Positions 9,253-18,261 of a DNA stretch of 64,000 bases are shown here, piece after piece. The notes under the pieces are model-generated. The model did no database searches. It was not told where the DNA came from and saw only the letters and a list, made by a program, of their open reading frames with translations. Position 1 is the stretch's first letter. The number at the start of each line of letters is the position of its first letter. The stretch is from Capnocytophaga periodontitidis (lineage in GTDB: Bacteria; Bacteroidota; Bacteroidia; Flavobacteriales; Flavobacteriaceae): the NCBI RefSeq assembly GCF_016126015.1, contig NZ_JAEFDB010000011.1, forward strand, positions 1-64,000, in the 5' to 3' direction. Position numbers and translations under genes: made by a program.

Positions 9253-9277
9253 CAATTAGCAGAGATTTTGCTAATTG
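9253..9277 (-). promoter_or_regulatory. Palindrome 21 nt upstream of terD
   Basis: CAATTAGCA and its inverse flank a short centre. It ends exactly 21 nt before the start codon at 9231, the same distance as at the two other terD genes. It lies between operon genes and so should be in mRNA. It may be a leader hairpin or an operator. Confidence 0.45.
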
Positions 9278-9294
9278 AGAGGTTTATAATTCAG

Positions 9295-9849
9295 TTAATT
9301 GTATTTGTTAAGATAGTCTTCCAAGCCACCTTTCATTCCCATACCTACCGCTTCGAACTTCCATTCGCCATTGCGTTTGTAGATACGACCAAACTCTACG
9401 GCTGTTTCGATAGAGAAATCCTCTTCCAATTCGTATTTTAGCAATTCTTGATTGGTAACCGAATCGAAAATGCGAATGAATGAATTGCGTACCTGCCCGA
9501 AGTTTTGACCGCGTTGAGCAGCCTCGTGAATAGTTACCACGATGCAGATTTCGGCTGCATTAGGTTCTATTTTAGAGAGGTCGACAAGGATTTGCTCGTC
9601 GTCGCCTTCGCCTGCTCCTGTACGGTTGTCGCCGGTGTGCACTACTGCTTCGTTAGGAGATTTGAGGTTGTTGTAGAACACGAAGTGATTGTCTGACAAC
9701 AATTTTTTGTTTTCGCCTAAGATAAATACCGAGGTGTCTAAATCGAAATCAGTACCTGTAGCAGAGCTGTTCGTATCCCAACCCAGACCTACAGTAAATT
9801 TAGGAGCATTGATGCTCTCTCTTTGTCCTTTTTGTAAGTTGATTGCCAT
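9295..9849 (-). CDS. terD: TerD-family stress protein
   Basis: A 184 aa, standard-length TerD protein. The sequence shows the N-terminal MAINLQKGQR, the acidic strand TDFDLDTSVFIL, the loop VHTGDNRTGAGEGDDEQI and the C-terminal RNGEWKFEAVGMG. All are typical of Ca2+-binding TerD proteins. It resembles the protein at 12044-12619 more than its immediate neighbour, with the same SIETAVEFGR segment. It sits between the unknown coiled-coil gene and the third terD, all on one strand. Role: cytoplasmic stress (tellurite/oxidative/phage-type) response, by family. Confidence 0.9.
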   Translation of the reverse strand: MAINLQKGQRESINAPKFTVGLGWDTNSSATGTDFDLDTSVFILGENKKLLSDNHFVFYNNLKSPNEAVVHTGDNRTGAGEGDDEQILVDLSKIEPNAAEICIVVTIHEAAQRGQNFGQVRNSFIRIFDSVTNQELLKYELEEDFSIETAVEFGRIYKRNGEWKFEAVGMGMKGGLEDYLNKYN

Positions 9850-9870
9850 AAAATTAATTTATTAATTAGT

Positions 9871-9892
9871 CAATTAGCAAATTTGCCAATTG
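9871..9892 (-). promoter_or_regulatory. Palindrome 21 nt upstream of terD
   Basis: An AT-rich near-palindrome (CAATTAGCAAATTTGCCAAT...). Its near edge is exactly 21 nt from the start codon at 9849. It matches the element before the first terD gene of the operon in 21 of 22 positions. Confidence 0.45.
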
Positions 9893-9897
9893 GGGTG

Positions 9898-10854
9898 TTA
9901 CTTGTTTAGGTTTAAATCGAGCATAGAGGTGAGGATGTTTTTTTCTTCCTCTATATTCAATTGTTCATCAGTAAGGTCGTTGTTATCAATGGTTTCACGG
10001 TACTTTGCCAAGAGTTCTTTTACATCCTCGGGGAAGCTGTTGCGTATCTCTTTGCGTTTTTCTTCTAAGTCTCTTATTTTGCATTCCAACTCTCCTACTA
10101 ACGAATGACCATTACTCACGTTTTTTTCGCGATTCAGTTGGTGCTTGAAGGCATCTTTTAGCAAATAGAAGCCACTGGTTTGGAGATTCCAAATAAACTC
10201 ATCATCGGAGCCGAGAATTCTAAAGAGCTCGAAGAGTTGGAAATCTACATTGAATCCACACATAAAACGCACTCTGAAGTTTTTACTCGCCAAACGGGAG
10301 AGCAGTAGGCGCTCAATATTCAGCCCTTCTAAGGTGTAGAGTTTCGTTCCTGGCACTACTAATAGGTGTGTGATATCATCATCGTCGCGAAAATACTCCT
10401 CGGCATAGTGGTTAGGGAAACTGCGGATAGCCGTGAGATTGTAAGGCTTGTAACTACCTGTGAGGGTACTATAAGCAGCTTGAAACACCGCCGATACCTC
10501 AGCCTCGTGATACCGCTGGTCGGTTTCAAAACGGTTTTCGGTTTTGCCTTGCCGTGCCAGTTGCGCAATATAATCCTTATGGGCTGCAATTTCAGTATCA
10601 ATATTGATGATGGCAGCTTCCTTTTGCTTTTTGAGTTTGGTGAGTAGCTCAATAAGGCTATCGGTATACTGCAAGTGGAACAGTTCTAACTTGTTCACAT
10701 CTAAGGCTTCGGTATTTTTTTCAAAAAATGAATGGATAATCTCGGTACGTACCACTATACCTACCAAGTCGGGTTGTTTGAAAAAATTCTCTAATATTTT
10801 AAGTTTTTGCAACCTTCGTTTGCTATCATTCAGTATTTTTGTTTCTGTTCCCAA
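9898..10854 (-). CDS. Ter-cluster coiled-coil protein of unknown function
   Basis: I do not recognise the family. The 318 aa protein is charged, has no signal or membrane segment and is probably cytoplasmic. Long Glu/Lys/Leu-rich helices occur at residues ~80-125 (TKLKKQKEAA...) and ~255-315 (CKIRDLEEKRKEIRN), which predicts coiled coils at both ends around a globular centre (~130-250). It lies between telA (3 bp gap) and terD, so it is almost certainly translated with telA. XpaC often pairs with TelA, but XpaC has N-terminal membrane helices that are absent here. A TelA partner or adaptor is the simplest inference. Confidence 0.6.
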   Translation of the reverse strand: MGTETKILNDSKRRLQKLKILENFFKQPDLVGIVVRTEIIHSFFEKNTEALDVNKLELFHLQYTDSLIELLTKLKKQKEAAIINIDTEIAAHKDYIAQLARQGKTENRFETDQRYHEAEVSAVFQAAYSTLTGSYKPYNLTAIRSFPNHYAEEYFRDDDDITHLLVVPGTKLYTLEGLNIERLLLSRLASKNFRVRFMCGFNVDFQLFELFRILGSDDEFIWNLQTSGFYLLKDAFKHQLNREKNVSNGHSLVGELECKIRDLEEKRKEIRNSFPEDVKELLAKYRETIDNNDLTDEQLNIEEEKNILTSMLDLNLNK

Positions 10855-10857
10855 GTG

Positions 10858-11961
10858 TTATGACTTTCTGTTTTGCAATTGGTTTTTAAGGGTTGTTTCT
10901 AAGTTTTGCAATTCGTTGTCCAACAAGCGGCGACTTTGCTCTCCTTGTTGTTGGATTTGTTTTACTTCGTTGAGGGTGTTGATGAGTGATGTAGTGGTTT
11001 CACGCAAGGTATCGATAGACACGATTGTTTGTTCGTTAGCACGAGCGACATTCACGGTATTCTGTTGGAGACGCTGAGCGTTTTTGCGCAAAATTTCTTC
11101 GGTGGTTTGCGATACGCGTTGTTGTACCTCAATATGTTGTTGCTGGCGGTGTAAGGCTACAGCCAACGTAAGTTGGTTTTTCCAAACAGGCAAAGTGGTA
11201 GTGAGGATGGTTTGTGCTTTTTCGGCTATTGACACGTTGTTGTTCTGTATCAATCGGATTTGAGGTAACGATTGCAACATAATAAAGCGCACGACTTTCA
11301 AATCGGCTAAACGGCGGTCTAAGCGGTTGGCAAAGTCGCGTTTATCGGAAATTTGATAATCTTGATACGCATCGGGGTTTGCTTCCATCAGAGCGAGTTC
11401 TTGCTTGGTTTTCTCGTAGCGCAAACTACCTGCAATGATGTACTCTTCAATCTTTTTAATGGCATCGACATTGCTACCGAAAATGGTTTGCAACACCGCA
11501 TTATCTTTAGTAGAATTGATGATACCTGCATTCACCTTATTAGAAATATCGGTGATGTTGTTCACTATTTTGTCGTATTTGGCAAAAATATTATCTACTG
11601 TAGTTACCATACGCCCCAAGAGCGGTATTTTGCGCAAGAATTTTTTAAAGCTATTACCTTCGAGCTCATCTACATCTACATAGTTGAGTTCTACGAGCAA
11701 TTTATTGATGAGCTCGCCTACCTCACCAGCATTAGAGCGGCGTACATTGTTTAAAAAACTATCACTTTGTGAAGCCAATGTATTTTGTAACTCAGCACCA
11801 AAGTTGATTACCGAGTTAGGGTTTGTTTCCTCTATATTGGCAGCGATGAGTTCGTACTTAGAGGTATCGGCAGGTGTAAGGTTTTGAAGGGTTACATTAC
11901 CGTTCTTATCGATTACTTGAGCGTTTGTATCGAGTACTTGTAGTTCTAAGGTTTGTTCCAT
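10858..11961 (-). CDS. telA: TelA/KlaA-family toxic anion resistance protein
   Basis: A cytoplasmic, mostly helical TelA-family protein linked with tellurite and toxic-anion tolerance. Diagnostic features are the N-terminal helix with FLNNVRRSNAGEVG, then FLRKIPLLGRMVTTVDNIF and the central WKNQLTLAVALHRQQQ segment, all family hallmarks. The start is set at MEQTLELQ; an upstream in-frame ATG adds 14 poorly supported residues. The length (367 aa) fits TelA (~370-380). It follows terD and precedes the coiled-coil gene. The biochemical activity of the family is still unclear. Confidence 0.85.
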   Translation of the reverse strand: MEQTLELQVLDTNAQVIDKNGNVTLQNLTPADTSKYELIAANIEETNPNSVINFGAELQNTLASQSDSFLNNVRRSNAGEVGELINKLLVELNYVDVDELEGNSFKKFLRKIPLLGRMVTTVDNIFAKYDKIVNNITDISNKVNAGIINSTKDNAVLQTIFGSNVDAIKKIEEYIIAGSLRYEKTKQELALMEANPDAYQDYQISDKRDFANRLDRRLADLKVVRFIMLQSLPQIRLIQNNNVSIAEKAQTILTTTLPVWKNQLTLAVALHRQQQHIEVQQRVSQTTEEILRKNAQRLQQNTVNVARANEQTIVSIDTLRETTTSLINTLNEVKQIQQQGEQSRRLLDNELQNLETTLKNQLQNRKS

Positions 11962-12043
11962 AGTGTTTAAGATATTTTGATGTGAGTTATTAAAAACTCG
12001 CACTAATTTGACAAATGAAATATTAATTATATTTGTTAGTTAG

Positions 12044-12619
12044 TTATTTAATAATTTCGCCTTTGTAGTATTTAGAAAGGAAAAATGCTAAATCTTCTTT
12101 GTAGCCAATGCCTGAGGCTTCAAATTTCCATTTGCCATTGTGTTTATAGAGACGACCAAATTCTACGGCTGTTTCTATAGAGAAATCCTCGCCTAATTCG
12201 TATTTAGCTACCTCTTCGCCGTTAGCGTTATCGACGATGCGGATGTACGAATTGCGCACTTGTCCGTAGTTTTGTTTGCGGTTGAGCGCATCGTGAATGG
12301 TTACCACGAAAAGAATTTCGGTTACTCGAGGGTCTACTTTCGCGAGGTCTACTTGTATACTTTCGTCATCGCCATCGGCACTGTTACCTCCTGTAGGGTC
12401 ATCGCCAGTGTGGTGGAGAGCACCATCGGGAGAATCGGTATTGCCGTAGAACACAAAGAAAGGTTCAGAAGGGATAAGGCGCTGAGCATCTATCATAAAA
12501 GCTGAAGCGTCTAAATCGAAATCGTAGCCGGTACCCTCATTAGGGTCCCAGCCTAAGCCTATAGTTAAATTTTGTAGACCAATGTCTATACGTTGTCCTT
12601 TTTGTAAGTTGATTGCCAT
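12044..12619 (-). CDS. terD: TerD-family stress protein (first gene of the ter operon)
   Basis: A 191 aa TerD protein with the N-terminal MAINLQKGQRIDIG, the acidic strand GYDFDLDASAFMID, the loop HHTGDDPTGGNSADGDDES and the C-terminal GKWKFEASGIGY. These are the Ca2+-binding family motifs. It is the promoter-proximal gene: a good -33/-7 promoter and a palindrome lie immediately upstream. It has 80 bp of non-coding DNA before telA. By family it acts in the cytoplasmic stress response together with TelA and TerY proteins. Confidence 0.9.
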   Translation of the reverse strand: MAINLQKGQRIDIGLQNLTIGLGWDPNEGTGYDFDLDASAFMIDAQRLIPSEPFFVFYGNTDSPDGALHHTGDDPTGGNSADGDDESIQVDLAKVDPRVTEILFVVTIHDALNRKQNYGQVRNSYIRIVDNANGEEVAKYELGEDFSIETAVEFGRLYKHNGKWKFEASGIGYKEDLAFFLSKYYKGEIIK

Positions 12620-12640
12620 AAAAATAATTTATTAATTAGT

Positions 12641-12662
12641 CAATTAGCAAATTAGCCAATTG
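12641..12662 (-). promoter_or_regulatory. Palindrome in the leader of the first terD
   Basis: The third copy of the AT-rich near-palindrome, 21 nt before the start codon at 12619. It is downstream of the promoter at 12695-12725 and so should be transcribed as a 5' leader structure. Confidence 0.5.
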
Positions 12663-12694
12663 AAGAGTTTGTTATTTTATTAATTAATACGGGG

Positions 12695-12725
12695 CAAAGA
12701 TAATAATAATTAGGAAATTTGCAAA
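12695..12725 (-). promoter_or_regulatory. Promoter of the ter operon
   Basis: On the minus strand a -33 TTTG (12722-12725) and a -7 TATCTTTG (12695-12702) are separated by 19 bp, the Bacteroidota spacing. It lies just after the fhs stop codon, about 75 bp before terD. Confidence 0.7.
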
Positions 12726-12741
12726 TTTAAAAATTAGCAAA

Positions 12742-14409
12742 TTACGAGAGTCCTGTGATGATACCCTCATCGTCTATATCCATACCTTCGGCAGCAGGCA
12801 CACTGGGGAGTCCCGGCATACGCACCGTATCACCCAAGATTGGGATTACAAAGCCCGCTCCTGAGGCAAATTCAAACTCGCGCACGGTTACCTCAAAACC
12901 AGTAGGGCGGGCGAGTTTTTTCTCGTCATCACTGAGCGATTTAGGCGTCTTCACTATACAAATAGGCATTTTATCAAAGCCTAATGTTTTGATTTGCTTC
13001 AACTGACTTACGGCTTTACTGTTGTAATTCACCTTGCTCGCTCCGTAAATCTTAGTAGCTACTGCTGTTATTTTTTCTTCTATACTCGCTTCATTGCTGT
13101 ATAGCGGACTAAAATGACTCTCACCACTCTGGGCTATAGCCACGACAGCGCGAGCAAGTTCCTCGGTACCTTTACCTCCTTCACTAAACCCTTTGCTCAC
13201 AATAGCTTCTACCCCTTTTTGAGCACATACTTCTTTTACATAGGCTATCTCTTCTTCACTATCGTTAGGAAAATAGTTAATCGCTACCACTGCTTTGAGA
13301 CCAAAAAGTTGCACATTCTCAATGTGTTTTTCCAAATTAGCAATACCGAGTTTCACTTTTTGCAAGGAAGGAGTGTTGTACTCTTCTTTTTTAGCCCCTC
13401 CGTGATGGCGCAAGGCGCGAATCGTTGCTACAATCACTACTGCATCGGGGGCTAAGCCTGCTGAAGTACATTTGATATTGAGGAATTTCTCAGCTCCAAG
13501 GTCGGCACCAAAACCTGCTTCGGTAACTACATAGTCACCTAACGATAGTCCCATTTTGGTAGCCAAAACAGTGTTTGTACCTTGCGCAATGCTAGCAAAT
13601 GGGCCTCCGTGCAAGATAGCAGGATTGTTTTCAAGCGTTTGCACGAGGTTAGGTTTGATAGCTTCTTTGAGCAGTAGCGCCATTGCCCCTACTACGTTTA
13701 AATCGCGGGCAAATACGGGGGTGCCGTCAAACTTTTTGCCTACATAGATGTTACCAATGCGCCTTTTTAGGTCAGAAAAACTTTCAGCAAGACATAGTAT
13801 TGCCATAATCTCGGAAGCAGGAGTGATGTTAAAACCGTCTTCGCGAGGTACTCCGTGAGTAGCACCGCCTAAACCTACCACTATATGGCGTAGTGCGCGG
13901 TCGTTCATATCCATTACGCGCTTCCAAACTACGGTGCGAGGGTCGATGCCTATAGAGTGGGTTTTGCTCTGGATATTATTATCAATGACAGCCGCCAAGA
14001 GGTTGTTAGCCTTCTCAATAGCCGAAAAGTCGCCTGTAAAGTGCAAGTTGATGTCCTCCATAGGCACCACTTGCGAATAGCCACCACCAGCAGCCCCTCC
14101 TTTGATACCAAAAACAGGCCCTAACGACGGTTCACGCAATACGGCAATCGCTTTTTTGCCTATTTTGTTAAGTCCTTCGGTAAGACCTATGCTCACAGTG
14201 GTTTTACCCTCACCTGCAGGAGTAGGCGTAATAGCCGTAACCAGCACCAACTTACTGTGTTTCATCTTCTCGGCATTGATGAGGTGCAACGGCAATTTAG
14301 CCTTGTATTTCCCGTAAGGGTCGAGGTCGTCCTCGCTGATGCTCAATTTTTTAGCTACCTCTTTGATGGGGAGCATCTGTGCCTTTTGGGCGATTTCTAA
14401 GTCGGTCAT
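12742..14409 (-). CDS. fhs: Formate--tetrahydrofolate ligase
   Basis: This enzyme makes 10-formyl-tetrahydrofolate from formate, THF and ATP for one-carbon metabolism in the cytoplasm. The ATP site TPAGEGKTT is near residue 65, followed by REPSLGPVFGIKGGAAGGGY and the substrate segment DINLHFTGD. The C-terminal GAGFVIPILGDTVRMPGLP is also typical. The start is placed at MTDLEIAQK: this gives 555 aa, the usual length, whereas the longer reading would add 26 residues without homologous character. A -33/-7 promoter lies 37-68 bp upstream. No unusual feature is seen. Confidence 0.97.
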   Translation of the reverse strand: MTDLEIAQKAQMLPIKEVAKKLSISEDDLDPYGKYKAKLPLHLINAEKMKHSKLVLVTAITPTPAGEGKTTVSIGLTEGLNKIGKKAIAVLREPSLGPVFGIKGGAAGGGYSQVVPMEDINLHFTGDFSAIEKANNLLAAVIDNNIQSKTHSIGIDPRTVVWKRVMDMNDRALRHIVVGLGGATHGVPREDGFNITPASEIMAILCLAESFSDLKRRIGNIYVGKKFDGTPVFARDLNVVGAMALLLKEAIKPNLVQTLENNPAILHGGPFASIAQGTNTVLATKMGLSLGDYVVTEAGFGADLGAEKFLNIKCTSAGLAPDAVVIVATIRALRHHGGAKKEEYNTPSLQKVKLGIANLEKHIENVQLFGLKAVVAINYFPNDSEEEIAYVKEVCAQKGVEAIVSKGFSEGGKGTEELARAVVAIAQSGESHFSPLYSNEASIEEKITAVATKIYGASKVNYNSKAVSQLKQIKTLGFDKMPICIVKTPKSLSDDEKKLARPTGFEVTVREFEFASGAGFVIPILGDTVRMPGLPSVPAAEGMDIDDEGIITGLS

Positions 14410-14445
14410 AAACAATGAACAATTGAGAATTAATAATTTGTGCGA

Positions 14446-14477
14446 CAAAAGTAGTGATTTTAGTTGGATTTTCCAAA
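14446..14477 (-). promoter_or_regulatory. Promoter of fhs
   Basis: Minus-strand -7 TACTTTTG at 14446-14453 and -33 TTTG at 14474-14477, with 20 bp between. It overlaps the end of the upstream lactonase gene. Confidence 0.55.
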
Positions 14478-15593
14478 CACAATACAAGTAGGTTTATCTA
14501 TCTCAATCTCTTCTGGCGTTTCAGTGAGTTCTCCAGTTGCTTCATTACGCTCAAAAACCTGAATTTTATTATCATCTCGGCAAGCTACTAAAAGGTATTT
14601 ACCATTAGGAGTAATAGCAAAATTGCGGGGGTGAATACCTGTGAGTTGGTAGCCTATTTTGGTTAAAGTACCTTTCTCAGGGTCGATAGCAAAAATTGCA
14701 ATACCATCTTTCTTTAATCGGTGAGAGGTGTACAGAAAACGCCCATCGGGGCTGATATGTATATCGGCACTACCACCCCCGCCACCTTCATCAGCCATTA
14801 TACGCTGTACTTCTTTCAGCTTACCTTTGCGATAGCTGAGTACCACACATTCACCTCCTAATTCGTTGATAAGATAAGCAAAACGACCATCTTTGCTAAA
14901 AGTAAGATGGCGAGGGCCTTGTCCGTCGCTCACCTCATAAGCTACTCGCTGAGCGGTGAGCACCTCAGCGTTTTTACGTGCTTTTTTGTTGTAACGAAAA
15001 CGATACACGCGGTCGTTGCCCAAATCAGTTGTTAATATATACTTTTTATCGGGGGTGGGAATAATGCAGTGGATATGTGCTACACGCTTGGGTGTCTTTC
15101 CTACAAAAGCAATATGTTGTGTCTCTGCTTTTAATTTACCTTCTGCATCCAGCGAGAAAACACTGATGTCGCCCCCTGTATAATTTGCTGTGATGACGTA
15201 TTTACCGTCGGTTACAATATGGCAAGGGTCGGCACCTGCTCGTGGCAAGGATTCTTTAGGAGCCGTAGGCAGGAATATAGGATTGCTTAGCTGTACTTTA
15301 TCTTCACTCACATCAAACGAATAGGCTCCTTGTCGCCCATCGTTATATTCGCTTACGGCATATAAGCGTTTTCCATCGGGCGATAAGGTTACAAAAGAAG
15401 GATTGGCAGCGGTGGCACTGCTCAGCAGTTCAAAAGTACCGTTCTCCTGATTGAAATGATAGGTGTAAATACCATTAGAATTACTCTCTTCAGTATAAGT
15501 GCCTATATACATTATCAATTTATTATCTTGGGCAAAGGTGATGAATGTTAATAGTGCAAAGACTATAGTTAAAAACGTTTGTAATTTCTTCAT
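14460..15593 (-). CDS. Lactonase-family seven-bladed beta-propeller (6-phosphogluconolactonase-like)
   Basis: A beta-propeller of the 7-bladed lactonase family (YbhE/Pgl type). Repeated blade motifs are visible: SPDGKRLYAVSEYN, TDGKYVITANYTGGDISVFSL, SKDGRFAYLINEL, SPDGRFLYTSHR and TPNGKYLLVACRDDNKIQVF. The N-terminus carries a Sec signal ending FAQD, so this protein is exported, unlike cytoplasmic Pgl. A role in the pentose phosphate pathway is therefore doubtful; a periplasmic sugar-lactone or other lactone hydrolase is more likely. It follows the ammonia-lyase homologue by 5 bp and is probably co-transcribed with it. Confidence 0.8.
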   Translation of the reverse strand: MKKLQTFLTIVFALLTFITFAQDNKLIMYIGTYTEESNSNGIYTYHFNQENGTFELLSSATAANPSFVTLSPDGKRLYAVSEYNDGRQGAYSFDVSEDKVQLSNPIFLPTAPKESLPRAGADPCHIVTDGKYVITANYTGGDISVFSLDAEGKLKAETQHIAFVGKTPKRVAHIHCIIPTPDKKYILTTDLGNDRVYRFRYNKKARKNAEVLTAQRVAYEVSDGQGPRHLTFSKDGRFAYLINELGGECVVLSYRKGKLKEVQRIMADEGGGGGSADIHISPDGRFLYTSHRLKKDGIAIFAIDPEKGTLTKIGYQLTGIHPRNFAITPNGKYLLVACRDDNKIQVFERNEATGELTETPEEIEIDKPTCIVFGKSN

Positions 15594-15598
15594 AAGTT

Positions 15599-16987
15599 CT
15601 AATTTTGTGTGTTATTAAAAAATTGTATGGTGTGCTCTATTTGTTTCTTGAGGGTCGTTACTTCCTCTTCTGCCATAAAACTGAGATATTCTTTAAACAA
15701 ATCAGAATGATAGTCAAATTGCTTCTTTTTCCACTGTGAAGTAGCCAAAATCAATTCAATAGCTAATATTTCTTCTATATTCTTCACTACTTGTTCGCAT
15801 TTGATAGCCGAACTACCTCCCATTCCTTTAATATCTATTGTTTTTTCAAATAAAATCGGACTTTCGATACTCGCAGGAATGGAAAGACGGCGGTTTTCAT
15901 TCAATATTCCTTCTATGATACGCTGGAAAATAGGGTAATCTATTTCTGTTTCTATCTCTTTGCCGAGATTAGAAAGCAAGTAGAACACACGTCGTTCGCT
16001 GATATTGCCCAAGCTGGTGAGGGTAATCGCCAAAAAGTCCATTGCCAAGGTGAGGGGTAGGGTATGCGAGTTGCCTCCAAAGATAATTTCTTGGGTCTCA
16101 GGGAAGAGAATAGGGTTATCGGTAACTGAGTTCATCTCGGTTTTAATCACCTTGCGAATGGCTGCAATCGACTCTCGGACGGCTCCGTGTATTTGAGGAA
16201 TAGAGCAAAAAGCTTCGGGCATAGATGAGAAGGCTTGCGGTTGTGCAGCGAGGGTACTATCTTTTAATAGGGTGCGCAGGTGTTGAGCCGTTTCCACAAG
16301 TCCCTTATGGGGGCGTACTACTTGCATAGCCTCCGAAAATGCCGAGAGGTTACCACCAAAGGCTTGGGTAGAAACCGATGATACAAAGTCTGCCCACTGG
16401 ATGATTTTCAGTGATTTACTAAGGTTGTAGATGCCATAAGCCGTGGTGAGCTGAGTGCCGTTGAGCAAGGCATCGGCTTCGCGCATTTCCAAGGATAGAG
16501 GTTGCCAACCGTATTTAGCTTCCAGCTCTTGAGCTGAATAGATTTTGTTGTGTATACACACTTCGCCTTCACCAAAGAGCGGCAGAGCGAGGTGTGCCAG
16601 AGCAATGCGTTCATCGGGGATATCTTTAGAATACACCACCGGAAAGACCTCTTGATTATAAAAGTCGATGAGGCGTTGCACCAAAGCCAATCGCACCCCA
16701 CTATAGCCATAGGAAAACGATTGTATTTTAAGGAAGAGCATCAGTTTGACAATCTCATTGGGGATACGCTCGCCTATTCCACAAGCATAGTGGCGCAACA
16801 GCGATAGGGAACCTACTGAAAGTCGGTTTAGAATTTCAGGGTCTTTTTTACAATAATCGGTGAGGAAGCGGTGACACGTTTCGATATTAATCACCGCCTC
16901 TTCCGAGAGTTTTAGTTGTGTATCGCCTTCTACAATTGCTATAAGCTGTTCTAAAAGAAGGACTTCGTTAGATATATAGTGTTCCAT
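15599..16987 (-). CDS. HAL/PAL-family aromatic amino acid lyase homologue lacking the MIO triad
   Basis: The fold is that of class I aromatic amino acid lyases: YGYSGVRLALVQRL, LAHLALPLFGEGE, TDNPILFPETQEIIFGGNSHTLPLTLAMD and a late ISSxxEx-like helix. In active enzymes an Ala-Ser-Gly triad, 5 residues before the LAHLAL helix, cyclises to the MIO electrophile. Here that stretch reads SKDIPDERIALAHLAL, so the triad position is I-P-D and MIO cannot form. The length is 462 aa against ~510 for HAL. The enzyme may be a non-catalytic or MIO-independent member, perhaps acting on a different substrate. It precedes the exported lactonase gene. Ordinary histidine or tyrosine ammonia-lyase activity is unlikely. 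Confidence 0.75.
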   Translation of the reverse strand: MEHYISNEVLLLEQLIAIVEGDTQLKLSEEAVINIETCHRFLTDYCKKDPEILNRLSVGSLSLLRHYACGIGERIPNEIVKLMLFLKIQSFSYGYSGVRLALVQRLIDFYNQEVFPVVYSKDIPDERIALAHLALPLFGEGEVCIHNKIYSAQELEAKYGWQPLSLEMREADALLNGTQLTTAYGIYNLSKSLKIIQWADFVSSVSTQAFGGNLSAFSEAMQVVRPHKGLVETAQHLRTLLKDSTLAAQPQAFSSMPEAFCSIPQIHGAVRESIAAIRKVIKTEMNSVTDNPILFPETQEIIFGGNSHTLPLTLAMDFLAITLTSLGNISERRVFYLLSNLGKEIETEIDYPIFQRIIEGILNENRRLSIPASIESPILFEKTIDIKGMGGSSAIKCEQVVKNIEEILAIELILATSQWKKKQFDYHSDLFKEYLSFMAEEEVTTLKKQIEHTIQFFNNTQN

Positions 16988-17021
16988 ATTAGGAGGTAGG
17001 GGTTAGAGGGTTAAAAACGAG

Positions 17022-18248
17022 CTACTTTATCATATATAGTCGCCCTTTTATAGATAACAATTGATATTGTAGCAGTTTGTTGCTATACAGATCTACTTTT
17101 TCAAACTTTTCGAGTTCTTCATTGCCTTTGGTAAGGTAATAAGTAGGGGTTTTTAGAGCAACACCTTCAGATGTCAACATATAAGTATCAACTTTAAAGG
17201 AGATAGAAGCATTGTTTAAACGCAGTTGCATAAATAGCTTTCCTTCTCCCCCTTTATCAAGAGTTTCTTCTATCAAAAAATACTGAGGTAATATCTTACG
17301 GCGTGTATAAGTGCTTTGAAAGTCACTATAATAAAAATCGTCAGCACCCAATTTCATAAAAAGAGGGAATATAGAAGTCCTATCAAAAAGAGTATTTTGA
17401 AAAGAGTAAATGTAATTAGTAGAACAAATATAATGAGGCATCCCGTCTTGAATAAACACTACAATACTCTCATAATTAAAAGTAGTATAGTACTTTTGAT
17501 TATCGGGGCGCCATTCTATGTTTCTAACTCCTATTTTATAACAAGTAGGCGTGGGTAGATGGTTTTTGGATATATAAGTTCTCACATCGTTTTCTTTCCA
17601 AAAATCAGTACCCTCAATGGCTTTCATCGGACGAAATTCGGGGTTGCCATCTATAGCCCAAGTACTGTAAGAAAGTGTATAAGTATCAATGATATACTTG
17701 TCTTTGATATGAAACTCTCGTTTCTGTTTCTCGGCTGTATTGAGAGGCAAACTGTCAATTATTTTTCCTGAAGTATCAAATTTAAAAAAATAAAACGAAG
17801 TATTTGATTTATTATAAAGTGTTACTAACTGATATTGATCGTTGAAGAACTTTTTCTTAAGCGAATACCCTCCTCTTTCATAAAGCGGAGTAATTGTCTT
17901 TTTACCTTGTGTAAGCTCTCTTGATGAAAGTTCAGGGTAGTTTTTGAGATTTTTAGGAAGGAACTGCTGTGATTGCCATACTGTATAAGATTCTTCTATT
18001 TCGTCTTTGTGATAAGTATAAAGCATTGTTAATACTGTAAGACAAACACTCACCCAAAATATTTTTTTGACGGTCTTATAATAGAAACTATAATAACAAA
18101 GCAGCCCTAAAACAAAAATTATAGGTGTAAATAACAGAAGTACATCAATAATTCTTAAGGATAAGGAAGACCCTAACCCGCAAATAATAGAAAGCACTAT
18201 AAAGCCGATGCCCGTTAAAATCGCTAAAAATATATTAGGTTTCTTCAT
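17022..18248 (-). CDS. Membrane protein of unknown function
   Basis: I do not recognise the family. Three hydrophobic helices fill the first ~80 residues (FLAILTGIGFIVLSII, IIDVLLLFTPIIFVLGLL, IFWVSVCLTVLTMLY). A ~320-residue polar domain rich in Tyr, Phe and beta-strand patterns follows. That domain should be periplasmic or cytoplasmic depending on helix orientation; three helices with a positively charged N-terminus favour a periplasmic location. It is 13 bp downstream of lnt on the same strand and so may share its transcript. No catalytic motif is visible. Confidence 0.6.
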   Translation of the reverse strand: MKKPNIFLAILTGIGFIVLSIICGLGSSLSLRIIDVLLLFTPIIFVLGLLCYYSFYYKTVKKIFWVSVCLTVLTMLYTYHKDEIEESYTVWQSQQFLPKNLKNYPELSSRELTQGKKTITPLYERGGYSLKKKFFNDQYQLVTLYNKSNTSFYFFKFDTSGKIIDSLPLNTAEKQKREFHIKDKYIIDTYTLSYSTWAIDGNPEFRPMKAIEGTDFWKENDVRTYISKNHLPTPTCYKIGVRNIEWRPDNQKYYTTFNYESIVVFIQDGMPHYICSTNYIYSFQNTLFDRTSIFPLFMKLGADDFYYSDFQSTYTRRKILPQYFLIEETLDKGGEGKLFMQLRLNNASISFKVDTYMLTSEGVALKTPTYYLTKGNEELEKFEKVDLYSNKLLQYQLLSIKGRLYMIK

Positions 18249-18261
18249 TTGTCGTTAGTTT

